A DNA stretch of 64,000 bases from Liopterus haemorrhoidalis (Eukaryota; Arthropoda; Insecta; Coleoptera; Dytiscidae). The stretch's first letter is position 1, and each line of letters begins with the position of its first letter. The translations under genes were made by a program, and so were the position numbers. The stretch lies in assembly GCA_963971575.1 (NCBI GenBank), contig OZ020611.1, positions 240,088,654 through 240,152,653 of the forward strand, given 5' to 3'. This document shows, in pieces, positions 54,235 through 64,000 of the stretch. The notes under the pieces were generated by a model. The model was not told the DNA's origin, did not search any database, and was given only the letters and a program-made list of their open reading frames with translations.

Positions 54235-54620
54235 ATTATTATTATGGGGTTTGTCAGGTCTTGACAAGCGTTCACTAATCTCAAAACTTCAGCAACCTTT
54301 TGAGTCGCGTCATACTAGAGACTAGTGGAGCTAAATACACACGACTGCATTCCAAACCCTGGCGATATGCAGACGCGGAAATTACGCCAGATACAGTGCC
54401 CGCACAATGCGGAGTAACCCGAGCAGCACTGCTTTCTGCATCCTGCAGATCAAAGAGGTGGCCGAAGATCTGCAGGCGGGAATGGACTCGATTTCCCTTC
54501 GATAGGAGGCTTTCATACCACCCAAAACACCAACTATCAGGACTACAAGCTTAATTTTATACAGGCTTAAACATTTAGCACGTACAGTATTGGGTAGTTC
54601 CAGCTCTGCGGATGGTTTCA
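54235..54620 (-). pseudogene. LINE ORF C-terminus and 3-prime tail with AAT repeats
   Basis: This is the reverse-oriented partner of the 25.02-kb copy. The minus frame reads LSLYKIKLVVLIVGVLGGMK, SYRREIESIPACRSS and RMQKAVLLGLLRIVRALYLA, then a stop, about 170 bp of 3-prime region ending GACCTGACAAACCCC, and an ATA/AAT tract at 54232-54246. It extends about 90 bp further into the coding region than the other copy. Confidence 0.55.
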
Positions 54621-55620
54621 AAGTCTAAGATATTTCATTTGAATTTTTCCAACCCGACACAACTCAGTGGGCGAACTATAGCACTCCATTCATCGACAGC
54701 TAACCATTGTCATTAACCCACTTTTTTCTCTGCACTTTCATTAATAAAATGTTTATACGGGAATTAGAACTGTTGACGTTGTCAATCATACAACACACAC
54801 CCAGGTATTTAAATATTTATTCTAACACATAATTAGTTTAAATATGAATAATTAAGTAATTAGCGAAGAGTGAAGAAATATAGTTTGTGTAAAAGCCCGT
54901 CAATCAATTTTGACATGACGGTCTTTCTACTCATAAAAATTTATTGTCCTGATTGCTAGCACACATGACAGTTATAAAATTAATTTTTACTGCCTTCCGT
55001 TTCAGCTGAAATTTAATATTTTTTATTTGAGTTCTGTCCAACGAATAATATAAATGAAATATAGAGAAATAAATTTAAAATCGTAGCGCCGCGGTGGTCA
55101 ATTTTGAAACGTAGGTAGAGGGTATTTCATTTTATTGTTACATGACAGCTGTGAAAGTAAAATTATAGGAATAAATATATTTTACAATATTTTTATAATA
55201 ATTGAAATATTCTGAAACTCACCGAGTTTATATTGACATATAACGCGTAATAATAATAGTTGTTAATTGATTTGTTTACACAAAAAGAATATAAATTAAA
55301 ATTATTAGTAGCAGAAAAATAATTATTTTAAAAAATATTTGGCTTTGATGAAAGTAAGTAAGAAAAATGTGACTTTCTTTTCTTTATTATTATTTTTTTA
55401 ATGCTTTATTACTTTTTCTACAACGTTTTAAATTATCTAACGTTTTAAATTTTCAAAAATGTAAATGTAATGTATTGAGTAAAACTCGCCTTAAAATTAT
55501 AATTTTTACCAAGAATTACCGGCCGAGTTTGGTCATTCATATCAGTGTCACTAGGTGACAACTTACTTGTGTGAATTTAAAATTGGTTGGAAATATTTAA
55601 AATATTTTGGTAAAAATTAC
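54621..55620. other. gene-free; solo TIR relic
   Basis: AATTTAAAATCGTAGCGCCGCGG at about 55073-55095 is a lone relative of the 49.38/52.40-kb inverted repeat. Nothing else recognised. Confidence 0.45.
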
Positions 55621-55678
55621 AAACTGATATTATCTGTCTCATTTTGTAATACGGAACTAACAGGAAGAGTTCATTTTT

Positions 55679-56722
55679 AGGGTTTTGTAGGTATGACCAA
55701 AAATCCCTTATACCGTCATTTTGTCGTATGTCTGTCTGTCTGTCTGTTCGGTAAAAATTGTAGCCAAACGGCTAAACCTAGAGAGTTGAAATTTGGCATG
55801 CTTATACAACTCTTTGACCCGCACATAGGAAAAATACTAAAACATCTAAAAAACATATCCCTCTAAAAATATAAACAAATATGTGCTCATCGAAAAAAAA
55901 AAATATTTTTTTTAAATTTTGAATAGGGTATCAAATGAAAGCCCTTAGTACGTGGATTAACGATCAAAATTTTATTTTTGCAAAATAAATTATTTTGATG
56001 CGATTTTTGCCAAAATTGTGCAAAAAAATTTTTGTCCCACACCTTGTAGCCCAGATGGTTTAAACTAAAAATCTGAAAAAATTCTAAGTAATGTACATTG
56101 GTGTGAACCGGAATAGTACAACAGGAATTTTTGATCAGATTATGTTTTCGGAAAATAACGCATTTTTTGTGTTTTTAACTAAAATATGTTAACTATTTAA
56201 TACGTTGTGTAACATACCAGACCAGTAGCTCTCGTGGCGTGGTTGAATTTATCGTACGCTTAATAATATAACTTAACTTGCAAACTAGGGTTCGAATCCT
56301 GTTGATTTTATTTTTTGTTTTTTTTTTTTGCATTTTTATTTTGTTTAAATTATTTTGTTAAAATTCTAGTTATATTTGGTAAATGTTGCATTTAATTTTT
56401 AAAAGCGTAAATTTAATAACCAGTGGAAAGTGTTGAAATTATAATTTAATTCTATGTTTGACGATATCAAAGGGCGGGACTTATGATGTAAGCAACCAAT
56501 GGAAGCCATAGGTGCAATTTTCAAAATCTTAATGAACTTTGCTGTATAAAAAAAAATACTGCATATATTTAGAAACTTAAATAATGGTATTAGGCATTCG
56601 AATTAAAATACATAAAAAAATATTTTGACATAAAAATTTTTTTGGCATCCCAAATAATCATCGTTCAGTTACTAAATACCTGCAAAACCCAGAAATGTGT
56701 GAAAATTCACACTTCACATCAA
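55679..56722 (+). mobile_element. HINE-like element in palindrome left arm
   Basis: Both ends are intact, AGGGTTTTGTAGG and CACTTCACATCAA. It shares with the right-arm copy a diagnostic block, GGGCGGGACTTATGAT plus TAAGCAACCAAT, not found in other HINEs of the window, so the two are each other's closest relatives here. Confidence 0.8.
56222..56304 (+). other. tRNA-like module (palindrome left arm)
   Basis: A canonical B-box GGTTCGAATCC at 56289-56299. The A-box is weaker, TGGCGTGGTTG from 56235. A T-rich tract follows. The isoacceptor is unclear. Confidence 0.55.
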
Positions 56723-57572
56723 TTTTTTATGTTGTATATTAACAATACATTTATATTATTACCATAGTATTGGTTCACACGGATACGCCAAAGTCTGTTT
56801 ACACCACAACAGTCACCAAAGTAACCAGATCTAGTTTCGTATTACAAATTGAGACATATTATACATTCAATAGTTTGCACCTTTGAAATTGTATGTCATA
56901 TTGGTATTAAAACATGGTAAAAAATTGCTTTTTCTTAAAATGTCATTTCATTTAATATGTCATGAATATAAATAATATCATAGTTATAAGCAGTTCACTT
57001 TTGTAAGAACAAACTAGATCTGGTTATTTTGGTGATTTTTATAGTGTATTACTGATTTTTAGAAACTTGGTTACATTGTAAAAAAGGATTTACAATTTTG
57101 GGTTATGTTTGTATTATTTTAGGTTAGTATTATATTTACAAAATATTTAAGATGTCACTATTCAAAATGAAATATGACGGATGATATTTTTTAAATGACA
57201 TATTTATAATCTGACTTTTCAAATTATTTTTCTGAAATATCAACATGACATACAGTTTCAAAGGTGCAAACTGTTGAAAACTAAATTTCTTCTTAGTTTG
57301 TTCTTACAAAAGTGAATTGCTTATATAATGATCATAACCAACAAATCTGAAGTGGGTTTTAACAGTTCTGGTTTGACCTTACAAAAGTGAACGCAATATA
57401 TTATAGGGGGAACACAATTAAATTTTACTGTGTAATAGTTTCTCACGGTATATTTCGAAACTAGATCTGGTTACTTTGGTGACATTTGTGGTGTAAACAG
57501 ACTTTGGCGTATCCGTGTGAACCAATACTATGATAATATTATAAATGTATTGTCAATATGCAACATAAAAAA

Positions 57573-58551
57573 TTATGTGAAGTGTGAATCTTCACACATT
57601 TCTGGGTTTTGCAGGTATTTAGTAACTGAATGATGATTATTTGGGATGCCAAAACAAATTTTATGTCAAAATATTTTTTTATGAATTTTAATTCGAATGC
57701 CTAATACCATTATTTAAGTTTATTTTTACCATTATTGGTTGCTTATATCATAAGTCCCGCCCTCTGATTTCGTCAAACAGAATTAAATTATAAGTTCAAC
57801 ACTTCCCACTGGTTATTAAATTTACGCTTTTAAAAAATAAATGCAACATTTACCAAAATATAACTAGAATTTTGACAAAATAATTTAAACAAAATAGAAA
57901 TGCAAAAAAAAAAAACAGAAAAAAATAAAATTAACAGGATTCGAACTCTGCAACGTTCGCACTGCAAATTACAAAGTGCATTACGAAACCATCTGAGCCA
58001 CCAGAGTTTCTTATCTGAAGTGTTACATAGCGAATTAAATATTTAACATATTTTAGTTAAAAACACAAAAAATGCATTATTTTCCGAAAACATAATCTGA
58101 TCAAAAATTCCTGTTGTACTATTCCGATTCACACCAATGTACATTACTTAGAATTTTTTCAGATTTTTAGTTTAAACCATATGGGCTACAGGGTGTGGGA
58201 CAAATTTTTTTTTGCACAATTTTGGCAAAAATCGCTTCAAAATAATTTATTTTGCAAAAATAAAATTTTGATCGTTAATCCACGTACTAAGGGCTTTCAT
58301 TTGATACCCTTCTCAGAATTTTAAAAAAATATATTTTTTTTTGATGAGCACATTTTTGTTTATATTTTTAGGGGGATATGTTTTTTAGATGTTTTAGTAT
58401 TTTTCCTATGTGCGGGTCAAGGAGTTGTATAAGCATGCCAAATTTAAACTCTCTAGGTTTAGCCGTTTGGCTACAATTTTTACCGAACAGACAGACAGAC
58501 AGACGACAAAATGACGGTATAAGGGTTTTTTGGTCATACCTACAAAACCCT
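57573..58551 (-). mobile_element. HINE-like element in palindrome right arm
   Basis: The 3-prime end TTATGTGAAGTGTG at 57573 and the 5-prime end ACCTACAAAACCCT at 58551. It lacks about 70 bp near the 3-prime side relative to the left-arm copy. The tRNA-like module is at 57934-58010. Confidence 0.8.
57934..58010 (-). other. tRNA-like module (palindrome right arm)
   Basis: The minus strand has a near-consensus A-box TGGCTCAGATGG (57989-58000) and B-box AGTTCGAATCC (57937-57947), followed by a T-rich tract. The arm between the boxes is rearranged relative to any tRNA I can name. It differs from its left-arm counterpart much more than the surrounding HINE does. Confidence 0.6.
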
Positions 58552-58605
58552 AAAAATGAACTTTCCCTGTTAGTTACGTATTACAAATTTGACAGATAAT
58601 AGTGT

Positions 58606-59598
58606 AGATACGCTTTTTTCCGTGTGTGTATTTGTTCATGTGCGCTTTTTGCCGTGTGTGTATTTTTATATTATATAAGTAATTGGAAAATTTATTTTAA
58701 TAAATATATTTTAAATTTAATGTCTCAAATCATTTTCAGTTTTATTATTTTAAAGGTAATACACGAGTGAAAATGAATCGTGTTCCCATTTTAAAAAGTT
58801 AATGAATAAATAATTCGGAATAATACTCATTATTTGTTCAGTTTTTAATAATGGGCGAAGAGTTGATTCAATTTTAATTGGATGAAATTAGGCGTATGGC
58901 TAGAGAAAGAAGCCTGAGGTATCGAGCAAGTTCCACATTAAGGTACTGATTTGTTTGCCAACACAGTTGGCAACGGGTCCACAAGTATAACATAATGACT
59001 TACTATTTCTTATATTCATTTATGAGAGAAGTTCACATAAAAAACATAATAATATTACCGCACAAATGCCATTTGTAGGTGAAGCCGAAAACTTTTTTGG
59101 CAGCCCTCGTAACTAAATAGTGAAAATAAAGTACAATATTTCTGGAAAACAATTTTAAATATCGTCATATTTGTTGTTGTAAATATAACACGTGTCCCGT
59201 TATTTCTCTATGGACATCAGCGAATTAGTAACATCATTTTACAAGATGGCATCGTCCCAAACAATAATTTATATTATGTTATGTCTCATTTCGTCTCGCT
59301 CTGAAAGCCCACAAAACATATTTAAAGAGTGTGGGTGGATCGTCTTAGACAGGCTGCTACACAAAAAAATCATGTTGCATCGCGTCTAATTTTAGGATAT
59401 TAGACCTACTTAGATGCAATATATGTTACGTATGATCATAAAATATTTGCTAATAAGCAGAGTTAGGACATAGTAAGGCGTATGGGGACACCGTACGAGC
59501 AAAGTGGCTAATAAATACCAATGATATTATTCTTTAGAAATGTTAAAATAATAAACATTTTTTCGATATTATCTTACTTCATAACCATCGTCGAAAAA
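58606..59598. other. no gene identified
   Basis: A short duplicated CCGTGTGTGTATTT motif occurs at 58620 and 58652. Frames at 58851 and 59192 have no recognised family. Confidence 0.4.
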
Positions 59599-61773
59599 TA
59601 CAGAGGGATTATTTAATGGCGAGACGACGTCACCGAATTTTATGTTCCTCCTAGCAGAATACTATGACTATAATAACCTTTAGTACAGGAAATGAAGCAT
59701 TTTGGCTCGCAATTTTTTCGTCCAGCATGGAATTACGTGAAATTTTCACAGAAGATAGGGAATAGCCCAAGGATCATTTTCTATATCATGCCGGTGTACG
59801 CTAAAACCTTGGGGGTGGTTACCACCCCATCTCGGGGGTGGAAATTTTTTACTACATTTTAACTATAGAAATCGATGGGAAAAGTAATTCTAAGAAAAAA
59901 ATGTTCTTTACGTTTTCTTCGTAAAACTAATATTGTTTGAGTTATTCTCGGTTGAAAGTAACAGTTTTTCGACGAAAAAATCGATGTTTTTAAAAAGTTT
60001 TTTGCGAATAACTCGAAAAATATGCATTTTATCAAAAAAACTGTAGAATGCAAAATTGTAGCTTTTAAAAAAGCAAATAAAATCCTTTTTTAATTAATTT
60101 TCTACGACCAATACGAACCGAGATACGGCATGTTAATGGTTACCTTTTTTTCGCCAAATGCATAATTTGAAAGATTCAAAGTCAAATAACAGGAAAAATT
60201 TGCATTTTTCGAGGAAAACTCATTGAACCTTTTTTAAAGTATTTGATTAGACCTTTCAAACAAAAAAACAAAAAAGTCTCTAGCATAAAAATTAAGCGAC
60301 TTATGATCAAAATAAGGTCGGTACCTACTTTTTTCTACGAAAAAATCAGTGAAAACAACCCCCTATTTACCCCCCTAATTAAAATTGATCCTCACCCTTC
60401 CGTGGTTCTCTTCATATATGTATTTTCAGTACACCCAAGAAGTTTGACCAATTTAAAATGCCTAATTTTAGAAAAATTGGAGTTTAAAGAAAAAACGATT
60501 TCGTATTTTTCACCCTTTTCTTCAAAATATCTCCGAAATTACTGGAGATACGAAAAAAATGATAGAGCAATAAATTGTAGCTTTTTTAATGACTTAAATT
60601 TTCTTGTGCATATATTTTCTGTACAGTGAATATTTGGCGAGATATAGCCGTTTAAAACCTCTATTTACAAGCGAACACCACCTTATTCGAGCCCTTCAAA
60701 CTCACCCCATTTAAAAACTAAGGGATCTTAAGGAATTTAATTAACATAGTCTTATAGCTCTTGAAAAGCCCTACAAAATCGTTTTTGAGAAAACTTTCTA
60801 TCACTAAAAATGAAGGAGCTATGTTTAAAAAACCAATAAATTTTTTTTCGAAACATTCGAATAGCACGGTTCGGAGCGTAATAATCTACATAACCAGTAT
60901 TTTCGGCAGCAATACGTTACATGTTCCACTTTTTCCATTCAAACTAGAATTTGAAGTAGAGGGTGAGATGAGCCTAATCCCAAATTTTTATGCAAATCGA
61001 TGAAAGACGAAATCATTTTTTTAGGATAAATATTTTTTTTTATATCAACATCTAACATCTAACCCTTTTTAAGGGTTGAAACATTATAAATTGTATTTCA
61101 AAGCATGAAACAATCATTATTCAACTAATCCAAACCAAATTTTGCCCATCTTAAGGTTTACAACGTTATTTTATAATTTTTGACAATTAGGGGTAGTTTT
61201 CACCCTTAAAAAATAAACAGTACCTATGAGCATGATATAAAATTTGAAGTAGAGGGTGAGACAAACCTAATTTCAAATTTTGGTGCAAATGGAAGCAAGA
61301 TCATTTTTTAAGATAAATACTTTTTTTTTACATTAAGCTCCATAAAGGGTTGATTTTTAAGTATTGAAACATTATGAAATTGTATTCTAAAGCATAAAAC
61401 GATCCATATTTAGCTAATCCAAACCAAATTTTACCCATATTAAGGTTTAAAATGTTATTTTATAATTTTTTACAATTAGGGGTAGTTTTCACCCTTAAAA
61501 AACAAAAAGCGTACAACGGCACAATGTAGAAAATGAACTAGAGGGTGAAATGAGCCTAATTCCAAATTTTTATCCAAATCGATGCTGGACGAAAAAATTG
61601 CGAGGTTTTGTCATTTTTTGAGCTTCATTTCCTGTACTACTTGAAGAAAATTTGATTATGAAGAAAAATAGATTATGCGAATGCGCGCATAATCGCCTGC
61701 TACGATGTGTATGAAACGGCAAATTATTTAAACTTCCAGTGACGTCGTCTCGCCATTAAATAATCACTCCGTA
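59599..61773. mobile_element. 2.2-kb non-coding TIR element
   Basis: Inverted repeats TACAGAGGGATTATTTAATG and TACGGAGTGATTATTTAATG continue through GCGAGACGACGTCAC, about 35 bp in all. The left part contains the near-palindrome TTGGGGGTGGTTACCACCCC. No frame resembles a transposase, so it is non-autonomous. The superfamily is not determined. Confidence 0.75.
60945..61590. repeat. ~290-300-bp tandem repeat inside the 59.6-kb TIR element
   Basis: Units begin GAAGTAGAGGGTGAGA (60951 and 61247), with a third partial start GAACTAGAGGGTGAAA (61537). They share AGCATRAAACRATC, AATCCAAACCAAATTTT and AGGGGTAGTTTTCACCC. The copies are about 85% similar by eye. Confidence 0.75.
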
Positions 61774-61945
61774 CTATACTTGATGATAATGGAAAGCCAT
61801 TTGGTACATGTGGTAAATGTGTTCTTTACGAAAAGTAAATTATTTTTACTTGCAGCACCTGTATTCAGAACTGTAGCAGATTCAGGATGGCGACAAAAAT
61901 AGAACACCAAGTAGAAAAACTATAGTAATTTTCACAATAGAAAAC

Positions 61946-62513
61946 CAGTGGCGAAGGGAGACCTCCGCTAGACTTGCCCGCCCATAAAAACAAAATTAAA
62001 AAAAATAAATTAAAAAAAAAGATTAAGGTAAAACTTCAAAAATACATCAAATATGTTCTTTTAAATTTTGATTAAAGTACTAGTTACGATTTTGTTTTAA
62101 ATTTTCACGTTTAATAACTTCCGTTTCCGGTTTCATATCTTCATAAAATACAATAGGCTTCTTTCCAATTAAAAGGAGAACTTTCAGTACCAGAACGAAC
62201 ACTCTAAAGGTTTGTTCGTTTGTGTTGCACCAGACTTGTCCAGGACAAGAGCAGCTGACGTCACTATATAAGATAGCATTGGTGGGGGAAGCTGTGGTGT
62301 AGTTCAGTGTAGGTTGGGCAACACAAACGAACACACCTTAAGTTAAACCGTTCTTGAGTTATACACACACACACGCACAGAAACTCAGACACACACACAT
62401 ACGGACGGCACTTCGAAAATAGGTTTTTTGGTTTCCCTGGACCATAAAAATCAGTCAAAATTTCGACATTTCGCGATTACAATACTTGCCCCTTATATAT
62501 TAAAGGCGTCACT
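61946..62513 (-). repeat. dispersed repeat family 2, copy 3
   Basis: It runs from CAGTGGCGAAGGGAGACCTC to GGCGTCACTG, which are possible CAGTGRCG inverted ends of hAT type, although 8-bp duplications do not match. Inside are the family landmarks CGCTAGACTTGCCC, an AC microsatellite (62361-62376) and GATTACAATACTTGCCCC. Sequence at 62225-62335 (GTTTGTGTTGC...GCAACACAAAC) forms an extra palindrome. Confidence 0.6.
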
Positions 62514-62692
62514 GCAGTTGCGAAAACAAAATAGAAATAAGTTGAATTTACCATAAAGAGATATGTAATAATAAAAATAATAATAATAATTCTTTATTGA
62601 CCAAGTAAACTTGTACATTATACAGCTTTTAGTCAGTCAGATTGTTGCATGATACATAACATGGCAAAACCCATAAAATAACATAGGTAATA

Positions 62693-63922
62693 CAAGGTGT
62701 CTCAAAAGAAATTTTATATTTAGTGGATCGATTAAAAAAAAAGTAAGCCGTATATATAAAAAATGTTTATTAATTATTAAAATACACTTTTTGGGGATTT
62801 ATTTCTTAAAAATAATATCGTCTAAATGTAGACCCTCGCGTTCTCGGCACTCATTTAATCGAACAGTAAAATTACTTATGACGTCTCGGCAGGTGGACTC
62901 AGGAATAGCTGCCATTTCGTGACGGATATTTTCTTTCAAATGCGCCTGTGAAGTCGGTTTATTGGCGTAAACTTTAGATTTAAGATAACCCCATAGGAAA
63001 AAGTCCATAGGGGTTAAATCTGGACTGCGTGGAGGCCAATTTATGTCACCTCTCCGAGAGATCAATTTGCCTGAGAAAATTTCACGAACACGTGGCAGAG
63101 ACATATTGGACGTGTGTGAAGTTGCTCCGTCCTGTTGGAACCATGTTCTTTGGTTATAGCCAGGAAAGTTTTGCAGTTCAGGTACCAAGAAGTTGTCTAA
63201 CATCTTCACATAACGCTCTGAATTCACTGTAACTGCACGCCCCCGTTCGTCTTCAAAAAAGTAAGGGCCGATAATTCCTCGCGCCGACATCGCAGCCCAT
63301 ACGGTCACTTTAGGCGAATGTAGGGGTTTCTGATGTTTGCGTTTCGGATTCGTTGCACTCCAGTAGCGGCAGTTCTGCTTATTTACGGGGCCATTAAGAT
63401 GAAAATGAGCTTCATCCGAAAACAAAATGTTGGTAAACGTTGAAAATCGCTCAATCACCTGATTTACGAAATTAAGCCTCTGACTGGCATCTTGGGGCTT
63501 TAATTCTTGCACCAATTGAATTTTGTAGGGGTGCAGCTTTAGGTCTTTGTGCATAATGCGATGTAATGATGATCTATGCACATTTAAAGCACTTGCGCGC
63601 TTCCGAATTGAAAGGTTCGGGTCGTCACGAACAGACTGATTAACATTCTCCACGTTTTCTACCGTTCTTGATGACCTAGGTCGCCCGGATTTTGATTTAT
63701 CCAGCGTTGTACCAGTCTCTTCAAACTTTTTAACCCAATGTCGAATGAGAGGAATGCTTGGCGCATCATTTAAGTGGCGAAAACCTCGAATACTGCAGAA
63801 TTTTCTACGCACTACAGTCGCCGAATCACCGTTTTTGTAAAACTCTCGCACGCATAACGCGCGGATACGTTGCGTTCATGCAGTAAGCTAAATAAATATA
63901 AAATTTCTTTTGAGACACCTTG
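62693..63922 (-). mobile_element. DD41D Tc1/mariner-type transposon, copy 3
   Basis: Both CAAGGTGTCTCAAAAGAA ends are intact, with TA at 62691-62692 and 63923-63924. The element is 1230 bp, exactly 80 bp shorter than copy 2 because of a deletion at about 63864 between two CGG triplets, which removed the normal start codon region. Confidence 0.93.
62799..63851 (-). CDS. DD41D transposase, N-terminally truncated but otherwise open
   Basis: This is the longest intact frame in the window, 350 residues. It keeps FYKNGDSATVVRRKF and HLNDAPSIPLIRHWV (first helix-turn-helix), GRPRSS, SIRKRASALNVHRSSLHRIM (second helix-turn-helix), LFSDEAHFHL with D1, FQQDGA with D2 and SPDLTPMDFFLWGYLK with D3. There are 41 residues between D2 and the Asp of PMD. 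An 80-bp deletion removed the usual MERFSG start and the first 12 or so residues, and translation could begin at MREFYK (63851). Whether that product binds the ends is unknown. As the only frame without stops it could still supply the catalytic domain. Confidence 0.88.
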   Translation of the reverse strand: MREFYKNGDSATVVRRKFCSIRGFRHLNDAPSIPLIRHWVKKFEETGTTLDKSKSGRPRSSRTVENVENVNQSVRDDPNLSIRKRASALNVHRSSLHRIMHKDLKLHPYKIQLVQELKPQDASQRLNFVNQVIERFSTFTNILFSDEAHFHLNGPVNKQNCRYWSATNPKRKHQKPLHSPKVTVWAAMSARGIIGPYFFEDERGRAVTVNSERYVKMLDNFLVPELQNFPGYNQRTWFQQDGATSHTSNMSLPRVREIFSGKLISRRGDINWPPRSPDLTPMDFFLWGYLKSKVYANKPTSQAHLKENIRHEMAAIPESTCRDVISNFTVRLNECREREGLHLDDIIFKK

Positions 63923-64000
63923 TATATTATAACTAGTTGCACATTTTGAAACTAATATTGTTAAACTACTCGAAAATATATATTGGATTGCTGGTTAACA

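Larger units (their letters stand above)
55625..58605. repeat. 3-kb imperfect palindrome: two inverted MITE X copies, each holding a HINE
   Basis: The left arm is MITE X with a HINE inserted after GAGTTCA (55625-56870). The right arm is the same in inverted order (57445-58605). HINE junctions are identical in both arms. The core (56871-57444) is also imperfectly inverted, for example TTTGCACCTTTGAAA at about 56876 against TTTCAAAGGTGCAAA at about 57258. The copy at 34.44 kb gives the uninterrupted MITE. Confidence 0.85.

Noticed and set aside
59820..61600. Polinton/Maverick fragment
   Set aside because: No polymerase, integrase or capsid-type frame is present and the element is bounded by short inverted repeats at 2.2 kb.

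Overview
The window is eukaryotic, AT-rich and made almost entirely of transposable elements. The transposase families (mariner, a DD41D Tc1-like family, Tc1 DD34E, hAT, PIF/Harbinger), non-LTR retrotransposons, a Helitron and the TIR types point to an arthropod, most likely an insect with a large repeat-rich genome. I recognise no host protein-coding gene. The only long uninterrupted reading frame is a transposase at 62.8-63.9 kb.

The dominant family is a roughly 1-kb non-autonomous element present in ten copies: 3.1, 4.5, 8.4, 14.9-16.6, 17.8-21.1, 25.9, 45.1, 49.9, 55.7 and 57.6 kb. One end is AGGGTTTTGTAGGTAT followed by a (CTGT)n microsatellite. The other end carries the inverted match to that end about 30 nt inside, then a small hairpin, then the terminus, and copies sit in A5/T5 runs. 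Asymmetric inverted repeats, a 3-prime hairpin and T-run targets fit Helentron-associated elements (HINE), so I use that name provisionally. Every copy also holds, at one fixed central point, a tRNA-like module with pol III A- and B-box-like motifs followed by a T tract. The module differs between copies: one resembles tRNA-Val, two resemble tRNA-Thr with a CGT anticodon, and others are of unclear type. This apparent interchangeable tRNA cassette is the most unusual thing in the window.

Layout: 0-0.5 kb mariner 5-prime end; 1.9-2.9 kb Harbinger MITE and a mariner scrap; 3.1-9.4 kb a nest of HINE copies, a DD41D transposon and a LINE; 9.8-11.2 kb a dispersed repeat and a mariner scrap; 11.26-14.2 kb an LTR element filled with a minisatellite; 14.7-21.2 kb two HINE copies with 337-bp tandem arrays at their 3-prime ends, a LINE carrying a hAT MITE, and a Helitron inside a HINE; 21.8-24.3 kb mariner and hAT remnants; 25-29 kb a LINE tail, a HINE and hAT MITEs; 29.7-33.3 kb a mariner and a Tc1 split by a hAT element; 34.3-36.8 kb an internally deleted Harbinger that keeps parts of both its genes and hosts three MITEs; 37.9-38.7 kb LINE reverse transcriptase; 39-42 kb a long foldback; 42.8-44.2 kb a second DD41D copy; 45-46.2 kb HINE; 46.7-49.3 kb two inverted-repeat elements; 49.4-54.6 kb further nests; 55.6-58.6 kb a 3-kb imperfect palindrome with a HINE in each arm; 59.6-61.8 kb a 2.2-kb TIR element; 62.7-63.9 kb the third DD41D copy.

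Nesting gives relative ages. The DD41D copy at 5.5 kb entered a HINE. The Helitron at 18.0 kb entered another HINE. The MITE at 50.0 kb entered a third HINE and an uninterrupted relative confirms its 8-bp target duplication. The HINE copies at 55.7 and 57.6 kb entered a MITE whose uninterrupted copy survives at 34.4 kb.
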